Position numbers and translations under genes: made by a program. Below, one piece after another: positions 8,244 to 16,619 of a DNA stretch of 64,000 nt. The stretch's first letter is position 1. Each line of letters opens with the position of its first letter. The notes beneath the pieces are model-generated. The model was given only the letters and a program-made list of their open reading frames with translations, searched no databases and had not been told where the DNA came from. Origin of the DNA: DAOUKH01 sp965261455 (GTDB lineage: Bacteria; Chloroflexota; Dehalococcoidia; SHYB01); the NCBI GenBank assembly GCA_965261455.1, contig OZ253453.1, positions 248,001 to 312,000 on the forward strand, given 5' to 3'.

Positions 8244-10229
8244 TCAATCTGTTGACACGGCGGCGCGGGCGCGTTCGAGGTGGACGAGGAGGACCGCGAG
8301 GTCGGCTTGGGTTACGCCCATGATGCGGGAGGCTTGGCCAACCGTCGCGGGGCGGAACCGGGCGAGCTTCTCCGCGGCCTCGTGCTTGAGGCCGGAGAGC
8401 GGGGCGTAATGGAAATCGGCGGGGATGGGCCAGTCTTCCAGCCGGCGGATTCGCTCAACCTCCCGGCCCTGCTTCTCGATGTAGGAGGCGTACTTGGCGA
8501 GAACCTCGACCTGCTCGCGTTCCGGCCCGCCGAGGGTTTCGTCGCCGAGGCCCAGGCCGTCGAGGACGCCGTAGTCGACGTCGGGGCGGCGCAGCAGTTC
8601 GACGGCGGAGACCGCCTTACGGGACGGCTCGCGGCCAGTCTCGCGGAGGCGGGCGCCGGTGGCGCGGTTGGGCGTGACGCGCAGTCCTATGAGGCGCGTC
8701 ATTTCCCCCTCGACGGCGCGGCGCTTGCGCTCGACGGCCTCCCGTCGGTTATCGGAGATCAGACCGAGCTCGTGGCCGATGGGGGTGAGGCGGAGGTCGG
8801 CGTTGTCCTGGCGGAGGAGCAGGCGGTACTCGGCGCGGGAGGTCATCAGGCGGTAGGGCTCTTCGAGCTCGCGGGTGACGAGGTCGTCGGCCATCACGCC
8901 GATGTAGGCTTGGTCGCGGCCCAGGGTGAGCGGCGGACCTCCGAGCGCCTTGCGGGCGGCGTTGACTCCGGCGAGGAAGCCCTGGCCGGCGGCTTCCTCG
9001 TACCCGGAGGTGCCGTTGATCTGCCCGGCGAAGAAGAGGCCGTCGACAGCTTTGCTTTCCAGCGTGCCCCTTGTTTGGTTCGGCGGGACGTAGTCGTACT
9101 CGACGGCGTAGCCCACGCGCATGATCTCGGCGCGCTCCAGGCCGGGGATGGAGCGTAGCATGGCGAGCTGGGCGTCCTCAGGCAGGCTCGTGTTGGCGCC
9201 CTGGACGTAGACCTCGTTGGTCTCCCAGCCCTCGGGTTCGAGGAAGAGGCCGTGGCTGTCCTTGTCCCGGAACCGGTGCACCTTGTCTTCGATGGAGGGG
9301 CAGTAGCGCGGCCCACGCGCCTGGATCGCGCCGTTGAACATGGGGGCGCGGTCGAGGTTGGCGAGGATGACCTCGTGGGTGCGGGGGGTCGTGGCGATGC
9401 CGTAGCAGGGCAGTTGGGGACGCCACGGGGTCTCGGGGCCGAGGGGATAGATGGGGTTGCGTTCTAGGAGCCACGGCGGCGGTGCGTCGTCGGCGCCGTA
9501 GTAGAAGCCGAAGGACAGCGGCGTTGGGCTCCCCGGCTGGAGGGTGGTCTTCTCGAAGTCGATGCTGCGGGCGTCGACGCGCGGGGGCGTCCCGGTCTTC
9601 AGGCGCCCGAGATCGAGGCCCCAGGCGTGGAGGCAGTCGGAGACGCCCATGGCTGGCGGTTCCCCGGCGCGGCTTTCCGCCCGCGTCGCGTCGCCGGTGA
9701 TGGTGCGTCCGCGCAGGGAAGTGCCGGCGGTGATGATCAGCGTCTTGGCGGCGTAGCGCTGTGACGTGTGGGCGCGCAGGGCGAAGCGGGTACCGTCCGG
9801 CGCGGGCTCGCGCATGATGCCGTCGATGGTCGCCTGCTTGAGGGTCAGGTTGGGCTGGCGTTCGAGGAGCTTTTTCATCTCTAGGCTGTAGAGGCGCTTG
9901 TCGGCCTGGGCGCGGGGGACCTGGACCGCCGGTCCCTTGCCGGTGTTCAACATGCGAATTTGGATGAAGGTGCGGTCGATGACGCGCCCCATCGCACCGC
10001 CGAGGGCGTCGAGCTCGCGGACGACGTGGCCCTTGGCGGGCCCGCCGATGGAGGGGTTGCACGGCATCAGCGCCACCGTGTCCAGGTTCATCGTCACCAG
10101 GAGGGTGCGACACCCCATGCGCGCCGCGCTCAGGGCGGCCTCGCAGCCGGCGTGCCCCGCGCCGATGACGGCGACGTCGTAGGGCGCGGCGGCGGGGTCT
10201 CTCGTCGGGTCCAGTGGGCCGTGCTCCAT
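8244..10229 (-). CDS. mnmG: tRNA uridine-5-carboxymethylaminomethyl synthesis enzyme MnmG
   Basis: FAD-dependent tRNA-modifying enzyme that, with MnmE, installs the (carboxymethyl)aminomethyl group on U34 of several tRNAs. The 661 residues start with a dinucleotide fold (VAVIGAGHAGCEAALSAAR near residue 20) and carry the family blocks CNPSIGGPAKGH (~57), GRLKTGTPPR (~208) and the C-terminal MnmE-binding/tRNA region (DYGVLDGLGL, YIEKQ, ASRIMGVTQADLAVLL). Length is slightly above the usual 620-640. Its start codon shares one base with the stop of the upstream NUDIX gene, so they are coupled. Confidence 0.96.
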   Translation of the reverse strand: MEHGPLDPTRDPAAAPYDVAVIGAGHAGCEAALSAARMGCRTLLVTMNLDTVALMPCNPSIGGPAKGHVVRELDALGGAMGRVIDRTFIQIRMLNTGKGPAVQVPRAQADKRLYSLEMKKLLERQPNLTLKQATIDGIMREPAPDGTRFALRAHTSQRYAAKTLIITAGTSLRGRTITGDATRAESRAGEPPAMGVSDCLHAWGLDLGRLKTGTPPRVDARSIDFEKTTLQPGSPTPLSFGFYYGADDAPPPWLLERNPIYPLGPETPWRPQLPCYGIATTPRTHEVILANLDRAPMFNGAIQARGPRYCPSIEDKVHRFRDKDSHGLFLEPEGWETNEVYVQGANTSLPEDAQLAMLRSIPGLERAEIMRVGYAVEYDYVPPNQTRGTLESKAVDGLFFAGQINGTSGYEEAAGQGFLAGVNAARKALGGPPLTLGRDQAYIGVMADDLVTRELEEPYRLMTSRAEYRLLLRQDNADLRLTPIGHELGLISDNRREAVERKRRAVEGEMTRLIGLRVTPNRATGARLRETGREPSRKAVSAVELLRRPDVDYGVLDGLGLGDETLGGPEREQVEVLAKYASYIEKQGREVERIRRLEDWPIPADFHYAPLSGLKHEAAEKLARFRPATVGQASRIMGVTQADLAVLLVHLERARAAVSTD

Positions 10230-10846
10230 CAGTCGAAGTCCGCCGGACGCTCGGGGTGGCGATGGTGCTCAAAGACATGGGCGAGCTGGTCCGGGGTGAC
10301 CTTGGCGAGAGGGAGCGCCGCGATCTCCTCTTTCGAGAAGAAGGCCACTTCGGAGGTCTCGATGCTCGTCGTGGCCTCGCCGCCTGTCTTGTCGCAGAGG
10401 AAGAAGATCTTGTAGCTGTGCCAGGGATGCGGTGTTAGGGGGTGGAGGAGACGGTCGTAGACGGCGATGAGCTTGCGCGCCTTGGCGATGTACCCCGACT
10501 CCTCGAATATCTCCCGCTCGACGCTCTGGCTTGGCGACTCGTTGATCTCGGCCCACCCGCCGGGGACCGCCCAGCCTCCGGCGAGGTCCTCCTTGACCAT
10601 CAGGAGCCGATCGCCCTCGAAGACGGCGCCGCGCACATCGACCTTGGGGGTGGCGTAGCCGCGGTCTTGGGCGAAGAGATCGAGGATGGTCTCGGGGCCG
10701 CCGCCGGTCCGGTCGGCGAGCATGTCGACGGCGACGGCGCGGACCGCCTCGTAGCGCTCGGCGTCGAAGGGATTGCCGGTGTGGGCGAGGCCGCTCTGGG
10801 CGATGGCCTGGAGCTTGCGCCCCCACGTGAGCCAGTTGGGTTCCAT
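10229..10846 (-). CDS. NUDIX hydrolase with N-terminal NUDIX_N-type domain
   Basis: Likely hydrolyses a nucleoside-diphosphate derivative, perhaps ADP-ribose or a related sugar nucleotide. The 205-residue protein has a helical N-terminal segment (WLTWGRKLQAIAQSGLAHTG, residues 5-24) typical of the NUDIX_N family seen in Bacillus YjhB-like proteins, followed by the Nudix box G-x5-E-x7-REIFEESGY around residues 95-118 with the metal-binding REIFEE core intact. The ATG at 10846 is the first that leaves the conserved N-domain complete; an open extension upstream is GC-rich shadow. It overlaps mnmG by one base (TGATG). The exact substrate cannot be read from sequence. Confidence 0.88.
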   Translation of the reverse strand: MEPNWLTWGRKLQAIAQSGLAHTGNPFDAERYEAVRAVAVDMLADRTGGGPETILDLFAQDRGYATPKVDVRGAVFEGDRLLMVKEDLAGGWAVPGGWAEINESPSQSVEREIFEESGYIAKARKLIAVYDRLLHPLTPHPWHSYKIFFLCDKTGGEATTSIETSEVAFFSKEEIAALPLAKVTPDQLAHVFEHHRHPERPADFD

Positions 10847-11017
10847 AGACGCCCGCTCCTGCGTGGCCGCCCGCGCCGGCCCGAACTCAGGATAACACCG
10901 GCGGCGCGGGGGCGGGAGTCCGGACCGCGCTCTAGGAATGCGCGCCGCCGCCGCGCGGGGTATCCTAGCCCCAAGACCGCCGCTCGCGGTCCGTGACCGT
11001 ACAGAGGAGCGCCGGAG

Positions 11018-12745
11018 ATGGCCTACGACCTGCTGATCAAGAACGGACGCATCATCGACGGGAGCGGCCTCCCCGCCTATCACGGGGACATCGGCGTCGC
11101 CGGCGGGCGCATCGTGGAGATGGGCCGCCTCGACGGGGGGCGGCGGGTGATCGACGCCGATGGCCTCGCCGTCGCGCCCGGCTTCATCGACATCCATACG
11201 CACTACGACGCCCAGGTGCTGTGGGACCCGCTGCTGACCTGCTCGCCGTGGCATGGGACGACCACGGTGATCATGGGCAACTGCGGCTTCGGCATTGCCC
11301 CCTGCGCCCCCGCCGCCCGGGACTACCTCGCGAGCATGTTCGCCGTCGTCGAGGGCATGGACCTCGTTGCGCTGAACGCGGGCCTCGACTGGGCGTGGGA
11401 GTCGTTTCCCCAGTATCTAGACCGCGTCGGACGGGAGTCGTTGGGGCTCAACGTCGGCGCGCTGGTAGGACATTCGGCGCTGCGCCGCTACGTGATGGGC
11501 GAGGACGGCAGCCGCCGCGAGGCGGACGCCGGAGAGATCGAGGCGATGACGTCGCTCCTACGAGAGGCGATGGCCGCCGGGGCCTTCGGGTTCAGCTCGT
11601 CGCAGACACCGAACCACCTCGACGCGCAGGGCGTGCTCGTGGCGAGCGCCTTCGCCTCCCGCGATGAGCTGGTCGGCCTCGCGGAGGTCATCGCCGAGTT
11701 CAACGTCGGCGGCATCGAGTTCATCTCCAAGACGGCGGTGATGGGCGACGACGTCTTTGCCCAGGAAGACCAAGACATAATGACCGCGATGTCGCTGGCG
11801 AGCGGGCGTCCGGTGAACTGGAACGAGCTTTCCCAAGGCTCGGAGCGGCCCACGGTGTGGCGTCAGCAGCTCGACTTCATGGGCCGCGCGGCTGCCGCGG
11901 GCGCGCAGGTCTACGCGGTGGCCCGCTGTCAGAACATGGACCGGATGTTCTCGCTGCGCGACAACACCGACTTCCGCCGTTGGAGCGATACGTGGCCCAA
12001 TTGGCGCGACATCCTCGGCAGGCCGCACGCGGAGAAGGTCGCCGCGCTGGCGAGCGCCGAGGGCCGCGCCGCGCTCATGCGCGACTTCGAGGCGAATCAG
12101 CCGCCCAAGCCGATGTGGGTCGATATTCCCAAGGCCGTGTTCACCCGCGGCAAGAGCGGGCGCCGCGCCGATCTCGCCAACGTACCGCTGCAGGAGATCG
12201 GGCAGCGGCTCGGCAAGCATCCCGTCGATTGCCTGATCGACCTCTCGCTCGAAGAGGACTTGGAGGCGGACTTCAGCTTCCGGGGTCTCCGCAACACCGA
12301 CAAGAAAGCCGTCGAAGCGATCCTCAAGTCGCCGTTCTCGATTCCCGGCATCTCTGATGCCGGCGCGCATTCCAACCGCATGAGCGGCGCGTACTACACG
12401 TCGTTTCTGCTGGGACACTGGGTGCGTGAAAAGGGCCTCATGACGCTGGAAGAGGCGGTGCGGGGCCTGACGTTCCTGCCCGCGACGATCTATGGGCTGC
12501 GGGACCGGGGCTTGCTGCGCGAGGGCATGGCCGCCGACATCGTGATCTTCGATCCCGACACGGTCAATTACCTTCCGGCGGAGAAGACGAACGACCTGCC
12601 GGCAGGCCGGCCGCGCATCGTGAACCGCGCCGTCGGCTTCGACAAGGTGATCGTGAACGGCGAGCCGCTCTACGATGGCGGCGAGCACACCGGCGCGCTT
12701 CCCGGCGGCCTGCTGCGGAGCACCGCGTACACGAACGGGGGCTAG
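11018..12745 (+). CDS. N-acyl-D-amino-acid deacylase / D-aminoacylase family amidohydrolase
   Basis: Metal-dependent amidohydrolase of the D-aminoacylase (Amidohydro_3) group, which removes acyl groups from N-acyl-D-amino acids or hydrolyses related amides. The 575 residues begin YDLLIKNGRIIDGSG, typical of this group; metal ligands His60 and His62 lie in FIDIHTHYDAQ, the TTVIMGNCGFGIAP block follows near residue 90, and SDAGAHSN near 449 supplies the late catalytic Asp/His. Divergent from the NUDIX-mnmG operon. It converges on sucD: the two stop codons overlap by 4 bp (CTAG, 12742-12745). Substrate is not determined. Confidence 0.88.
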   Translation: MAYDLLIKNGRIIDGSGLPAYHGDIGVAGGRIVEMGRLDGGRRVIDADGLAVAPGFIDIHTHYDAQVLWDPLLTCSPWHGTTTVIMGNCGFGIAPCAPAARDYLASMFAVVEGMDLVALNAGLDWAWESFPQYLDRVGRESLGLNVGALVGHSALRRYVMGEDGSRREADAGEIEAMTSLLREAMAAGAFGFSSSQTPNHLDAQGVLVASAFASRDELVGLAEVIAEFNVGGIEFISKTAVMGDDVFAQEDQDIMTAMSLASGRPVNWNELSQGSERPTVWRQQLDFMGRAAAAGAQVYAVARCQNMDRMFSLRDNTDFRRWSDTWPNWRDILGRPHAEKVAALASAEGRAALMRDFEANQPPKPMWVDIPKAVFTRGKSGRRADLANVPLQEIGQRLGKHPVDCLIDLSLEEDLEADFSFRGLRNTDKKAVEAILKSPFSIPGISDAGAHSNRMSGAYYTSFLLGHWVREKGLMTLEEAVRGLTFLPATIYGLRDRGLLREGMAADIVIFDPDTVNYLPAEKTNDLPAGRPRIVNRAVGFDKVIVNGEPLYDGGEHTGALPGGLLRSTAYTNGG

Positions 12746-13614
12746 GCTAGGAGCTTGGCCATTGTCTCGCCGATGACGGCGGGGCTCTCGACGACGTGCG
12801 CGCCGGCGGCGCGGAGCGCGGTCTGCTTCGCTGCGGCGGTGCCCGACTCGCCGGTGATGATGGCGCCGGCGTGGCCCATGCGGCGGCCGGGCGGGGCCGA
12901 TCCGCCGGCGATGAAGCCGACGACCGGCTTGGTCACCCGCGCCTCGATGAAGGCTGCGGCGTCCTGCTCCTTCGAGCCGCCGATCTCGCCGATCATCACA
13001 ATGCCATTGGTGTCGGGGTCGTCCTGGAAGAGCTCGAGGATGTCGACGAAGGTGGAGCCCACGATGGGGTCGCCGCCGATGCCGACGCACGACGACTGTC
13101 CAAGGCCGTTTTCGGTGAGCTGCGCCACGGCTTCGTAGGTGAGGGTGCCGCTGCGCGAGACGACGCCGACGGTCCCGGCCTTATGAATGTTGCCCGGCAT
13201 GATGCCGACCTTGCACCGCTCGCCGGGCGAGATGAGGCCGGGGCAGTTCGGCCCGATGAGCCGCGTGGACCTGCCGTCGAGGAATCGCCGGACGCGCACC
13301 ATGTCGATCACAGGGATGCCTTCGGTGATGCAGGCCACGGTGTCGAGGCCGGCGTCGACGGCTTCGAGGATGGCATCCGCCGCGAAGGGCGGGGGCACGA
13401 AGATCATGCTGGTGTTGGCGCCGGTCTCGCGGACGGCGTCGGCGACGGAGTCGAAGACAGGGCGGTCGAGGTGCGTCGTCCCGCCCTTGCCCGGCGTGAC
13501 GCCCGCCACGAGATTCGTTCCGTACTCGATGCAGCGCTCCGAGTGGAAGCTGCCCTCGTTGCCGGTGAAGCCCTGGACGAGAAGCCGTGTGTCCTTGCCT
13601 ACGAGGATGCTCAA
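12742..13614 (-). CDS. sucD: Succinyl-CoA synthetase alpha subunit
   Basis: ADP/GDP-forming succinyl-CoA ligase alpha subunit, a TCA-cycle enzyme conserving succinyl-CoA energy as NTP. The 290 residues start MSILVGKDTRLLVQGFTG, with the CoA-binding GFTGNEG motif, LIGPNCPG near residue 120, and the phosphorylated histidine in GHAGAIITG near 246. The initiator is a TTG at 13614. It follows sucC by 33 nt on the same strand and should form the alpha2beta2 complex with it. Confidence 0.96.
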   Translation of the reverse strand: MSILVGKDTRLLVQGFTGNEGSFHSERCIEYGTNLVAGVTPGKGGTTHLDRPVFDSVADAVRETGANTSMIFVPPPFAADAILEAVDAGLDTVACITEGIPVIDMVRVRRFLDGRSTRLIGPNCPGLISPGERCKVGIMPGNIHKAGTVGVVSRSGTLTYEAVAQLTENGLGQSSCVGIGGDPIVGSTFVDILELFQDDPDTNGIVMIGEIGGSKEQDAAAFIEARVTKPVVGFIAGGSAPPGRRMGHAGAIITGESGTAAAKQTALRAAGAHVVESPAVIGETMAKLLA

Positions 13615-13647
13615 ACTGCTACTCCTGCCGCTCGGGCTGGAAGGGGG

Positions 13648-14802
13648 CTAACGGGCTTCGACGGCCTTGCGCGCGGCCTCTTGAAGGTCGTCGGCGACGG
13701 TGACGCTGAGCCCGGAATCGGCGAGGATCCGCTTGCCCTCGTCGGCGTTGGTGCCGCGCATTCGGATGACGAGGGGCACGTCGATGCCCTTCTCCTTGAC
13801 TGCGTTCACGATGCCGTTGGCGGCAATGTCGCAGCGCAGGATGCCCCCGAAGATGTTGACCAGCACGCGCTTGACCTTGGGATCGGCGAGCATGATGCGG
13901 AAGGCGCTGGCGACCTGTTCCTCGCTGGCGCCGCCGCCCACGTCGAGGAAGTTCGCCGGCTGCGCGCCCATGTACTTGATGATGTCCATCGTGGCCATAG
14001 CCAGGCCCGCGCCGTTCACCATGCAGCCCACGTCGCCGTCGAGCCGGATGTAGTTGACGTCGTGCTCGTGGGCCTCGACGTCGAGCGGGTCTTCTTGGCC
14101 GGTATCGCGGAGCGATGCGAGGTCGGGGTGGCGGCCCAGCGCGTCGTCGTCGAAGTCCATCTTGGCGTCGGCGGCCAGCAGCCGCCCGTCCGAGGTGATG
14201 ACCAGGGGGTTGATCTCGATGAGGCTGCAATCGAGCGATTCGAACATGTCGTAGAGGTTGGCGAAGAGCGCGGCGGCGGGGCGAACGAGGGCCTTGGGGA
14301 GGCCGAGCGCGGCGGCGGCGCGTCGGCCCATGTAAGGCTGGAAGCCGATGATGGGGTCGATGGGGATGCGCTCGATCTTCTCCGGTGTGCTCGCGGCGAC
14401 CTCTTCGATATCCATGCCGCCGGCCTCGCTGACGATGAGGACGGCGCTGCGCTCGGCGGGGTCGATGGTGATGGAGGCGTAGAGCTCCTTCTCGATGCCG
14501 ATCGTTTCCTCGACGATCACGCGCTCTACGGGGACGCCCTCCGGCCCCGTCTGGTGGGTGACCAATCTGGTTCCTAGGAGACCTTCGGCGAAGTCGCGGG
14601 CCTCTTGGGGCGAGCCGGCTACCTTGACGCCGCCCGCCTTGCCGCGCCCGCCCGCGTGCACCTGCGCCTTGACGACGCCCTTGCCGCCGAGCGCCTCGAC
14701 GGCGGCTTCGACATCGGCGGGCGTCGCCGCCGCCCGACCCTCGGGCGTGGCGACGCCGTGCTTGCGGAAGAGATCCTTGGCCTGGTACTCGTGAATCTTC
14801 AT
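13648..14802 (-). CDS. sucC: Succinyl-CoA synthetase beta subunit
   Basis: Nucleotide-binding beta subunit of succinyl-CoA synthetase. The 384-residue product starts at ATG 14802 with MKIHEYQAKDLFRKHGV, the family N-terminus, has the ATP-grasp block VVKAQVHAGGRGKAGGVK near residue 42, SLIEINPLV near 194 and NIFGGILRCD near 314. The open frame continues 75 codons further upstream, but that part is low-complexity and has no family similarity. A minus-strand promoter about 100 nt upstream (14907-14936) should drive sucCD. Confidence 0.96.
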   Translation of the reverse strand: MKIHEYQAKDLFRKHGVATPEGRAAATPADVEAAVEALGGKGVVKAQVHAGGRGKAGGVKVAGSPQEARDFAEGLLGTRLVTHQTGPEGVPVERVIVEETIGIEKELYASITIDPAERSAVLIVSEAGGMDIEEVAASTPEKIERIPIDPIIGFQPYMGRRAAAALGLPKALVRPAAALFANLYDMFESLDCSLIEINPLVITSDGRLLAADAKMDFDDDALGRHPDLASLRDTGQEDPLDVEAHEHDVNYIRLDGDVGCMVNGAGLAMATMDIIKYMGAQPANFLDVGGGASEEQVASAFRIMLADPKVKRVLVNIFGGILRCDIAANGIVNAVKEKGIDVPLVIRMRGTNADEGKRILADSGLSVTVADDLQEAARKAVEAR

Positions 14803-14906
14803 TTCGATGCTCCGGGGAGCCGTTGTCGGCGGCGCCAAGCGCCTCGGCGGACGTGTCGTGCGGAGTTGCGGCCGGGGTGTGCGCTGCGGGTGTCGGGCCG
14901 CCGGAC

Positions 14907-14936
14907 ATGATACCGCCCGCCCTGATTTGGTGTAAA
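14907..14936 (-). promoter_or_regulatory. Promoter for sucCD
   Basis: On the minus strand TTTACA (14931-14936) and TATCAT (14907-14912) are spaced by 18 bp, giving a leader of about 100 nt before sucC. Confidence 0.55.
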
Positions 14937-14950
14937 GGCGATGGGTCTCG

Positions 14951-14994
14951 GGGGACGGGCGCCCTCTCAGTTTGCCCAGAGGGGGAGCGGGCGC
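14951..14994 (+). repeat. Degenerate copy of the CCCTCTC palindromic repeat
   Basis: GCCCTCTCAGTTTGCCCAGA followed by GGGGGAGCGGGCGC matches the core of the repeat family seen between 52 and 64 kb, with flanking GGGCGCC/GGGCGC. It lies between the divergent sucCD and glmU promoters. Confidence 0.55.
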
Positions 14995-14997
14995 TTC

Positions 14998-15134
14998 TTG
15001 ACACTGGTTTTTGCGCTCGTATAGCATGAGCTTGCGAGGGTGGTGGTTAGGCCCTCGTATTCATGCACTGCATTGATTAGGTCGAAACGGTCGCGCACCA
15101 ATCCGTATCACGGTTTGCGCGGTCGTTTCGTTTT
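14998..15134 (+). promoter_or_regulatory. glmU promoter and structured leader with terminator-like hairpin
   Basis: TTGACA (14998-15003) and TAGCAT (15022-15027), 18-bp spacer. The ~110-nt leader starts with a GCGAGGG/CCCTCGT hairpin (from 15034) and ends in a long imperfect stem: CGAAACGGTCGCGCACC (15083-15099) against GGTTTGCGCGGTCGTTTCG (15112-15130), with two G-U pairs and a TTTT run at 15131-15134, directly before the AGGAG of glmU. It looks like an attenuator or the end of a short RNA. Confidence 0.5.
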
Positions 15135-15146
15135 CAGGAGCGGCGG

Positions 15147-16562
15147 TTGAGCGACTGGGCGGCGGTGATTCTGGCGGCGGGCAAGGGTACGCGGATGAAG
15201 TCCAAGGTACCCAAGGCGCTGCATCCCTTGTGCGGCCGCCCCATGGTGGGCCACGTCGAACGGGCCGTCCGGAAGGCGGGCGTCGAGCGCGTCGTCGCCG
15301 TCGTCGGTGTTGGCGCCGAGCGTGTCCGTGCCGCTCTCGGCCCCGGCGTGGAGACCGTCGAGCAGCGCGAGCCGCTTGGGACGGGCCACGCCGCCGCGCA
15401 GGCGAGGGACGTCCTCGGCGGCGGTGCCCGCTACGTTCTCGTGATCAATGCCGATACTCCGTTGGTTACGCCGCCTACGCTGACCGCTCTGATGGCCGCT
15501 CATCTGGAAGGTGGCGCCCCGCTGACGTTCCTGACCGCGCGCGTGTCCGACGCGGCGGGCTTCGGGCGCGTCGCGCGGAGCGAGGACGGCACGGTGCGGG
15601 TCATCGTCGAGGGTGGTGAGGGCGGGGCCGGCGAGGTCAACGCCGGCGTTTACTGCTTTGATGCGGCGTGGCTTTGGTCGCGCCTGGACGCGATCGGGCC
15701 GAGCGCCGGTGGCGAGATGTACATAACGAGCCTTGCCGCCCTAGCCACGGACGAGGGCTCGCCTCCGGCGACGTTTGAATGCGTCGATCCCGCCGAGGCG
15801 ATCGGCGTCGATACGCGGTCGCGCTTGGCCGAGGCGGAGGCGGCGCTGCGGGGGCGCATCCGCGAGCACTGGATGGCGGAGGGCGTGACGCTCGCCGATC
15901 CCGCCACGATTTACATCGACGCCGACGCCGTGATCGGACGAGACACGGTGTTGCACGCGAACACGTCGGTCCGTGGCGACTCCGAGATTGGTGAGGACTG
16001 TGAGATCGGCCCGGGTAGCATCGTGTCGGGCTCCCGTATCGGCGACGGTTGCGCCGTGGTGGCTTCAGTCATCGAGGGGGGGAGCTGGCTCGAGGCTGGG
16101 GCACACGTCGGCCCGTACAGCCGCGTGCGAGGCGGCAGCGAGATCGGGCGTGGTGTCCATCTGGGGAACTTCGTCGAGGTGAACCGAAGCGTCTTGGGGC
16201 CGGGCACGCGGTCACACCATTTTTCCTATATCGGCGACGGGGTGTTCGGCGCCGGCGTCAACGTCGGCGCAGGGACGGTCACGTGCAACTTCGACGGCGT
16301 GGACAAGCATCCCACGGTCGTCGAGGACGGGGCCTTCATCGGCTGCGACTCGATGCTTGTGGCGCCGGTTCACGTCGGCGCGGGGGCCAAGACCGGCGCG
16401 GGGACCGTGGTGACCAAGGACGCGCCCGCGGAGAGCCTAACAGTGGGCGTCCCCGGCCGGGTGCGGGCCGATGCCTCGTCGGCGCCCAAGGCGAAGGAGA
16501 GCAAGGCGGTCGAGATAGCCCGCCGGCGCAAGGCGCGCCGCGACGGGGACGAAAAGAGGTGA
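15147..16562 (+). CDS. glmU: Bifunctional UDP-N-acetylglucosamine pyrophosphorylase / glucosamine-1-phosphate N-acetyltransferase
   Basis: Makes UDP-GlcNAc for peptidoglycan in two steps. The 471-residue protein has an N-terminal uridyltransferase domain with LAAGKGTRMKSKVPK at residues ~9-23 and GTGHAAAQA near 78, and a C-terminal left-handed beta-helix with hexapeptide repeats (residues ~250-440). LGNFVEVNRS and GDGVFGAGVNVGAGTVTCNF mark the acetyltransferase site. The start is TTG 15147 with AGGAG at 15136-15140. A terminator-like hairpin lies directly upstream. The downstream CBS-domain gene continues in the same reading frame after the TGA. Confidence 0.95.
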   Translation: MSDWAAVILAAGKGTRMKSKVPKALHPLCGRPMVGHVERAVRKAGVERVVAVVGVGAERVRAALGPGVETVEQREPLGTGHAAAQARDVLGGGARYVLVINADTPLVTPPTLTALMAAHLEGGAPLTFLTARVSDAAGFGRVARSEDGTVRVIVEGGEGGAGEVNAGVYCFDAAWLWSRLDAIGPSAGGEMYITSLAALATDEGSPPATFECVDPAEAIGVDTRSRLAEAEAALRGRIREHWMAEGVTLADPATIYIDADAVIGRDTVLHANTSVRGDSEIGEDCEIGPGSIVSGSRIGDGCAVVASVIEGGSWLEAGAHVGPYSRVRGGSEIGRGVHLGNFVEVNRSVLGPGTRSHHFSYIGDGVFGAGVNVGAGTVTCNFDGVDKHPTVVEDGAFIGCDSMLVAPVHVGAGAKTGAGTVVTKDAPAESLTVGVPGRVRADASSAPKAKESKAVEIARRRKARRDGDEKR

Positions 16563-16619
16563 TGGTCTCTGGACAGTGCTAGTTGGGCTGAGATAGCCGT
16601 CCTCGTTGTCTCCCTCGGG

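Noticed and set aside
9178..10278. Long ORF overlapping mnmG in another frame (366 codons)
   Set aside because: Composition is Arg/Pro/Gly-rich, typical of shadow frames in GC-rich DNA; mnmG itself is unambiguous.
15034..15060. T-box-like AGGGTGG in the glmU leader
   Set aside because: The rest of the T-box core (nACCGCG) is missing, and there is no room upstream for a specifier stem.
15026..15076. Leader peptide reading MSLRGWWLGPRIHALH with tandem Trp before glmU, suggesting trp-type attenuation
   Set aside because: The ATG lies within the -10 region (15022-15027) of the best promoter, so it would not be transcribed, and the downstream gene is unrelated to tryptophan.
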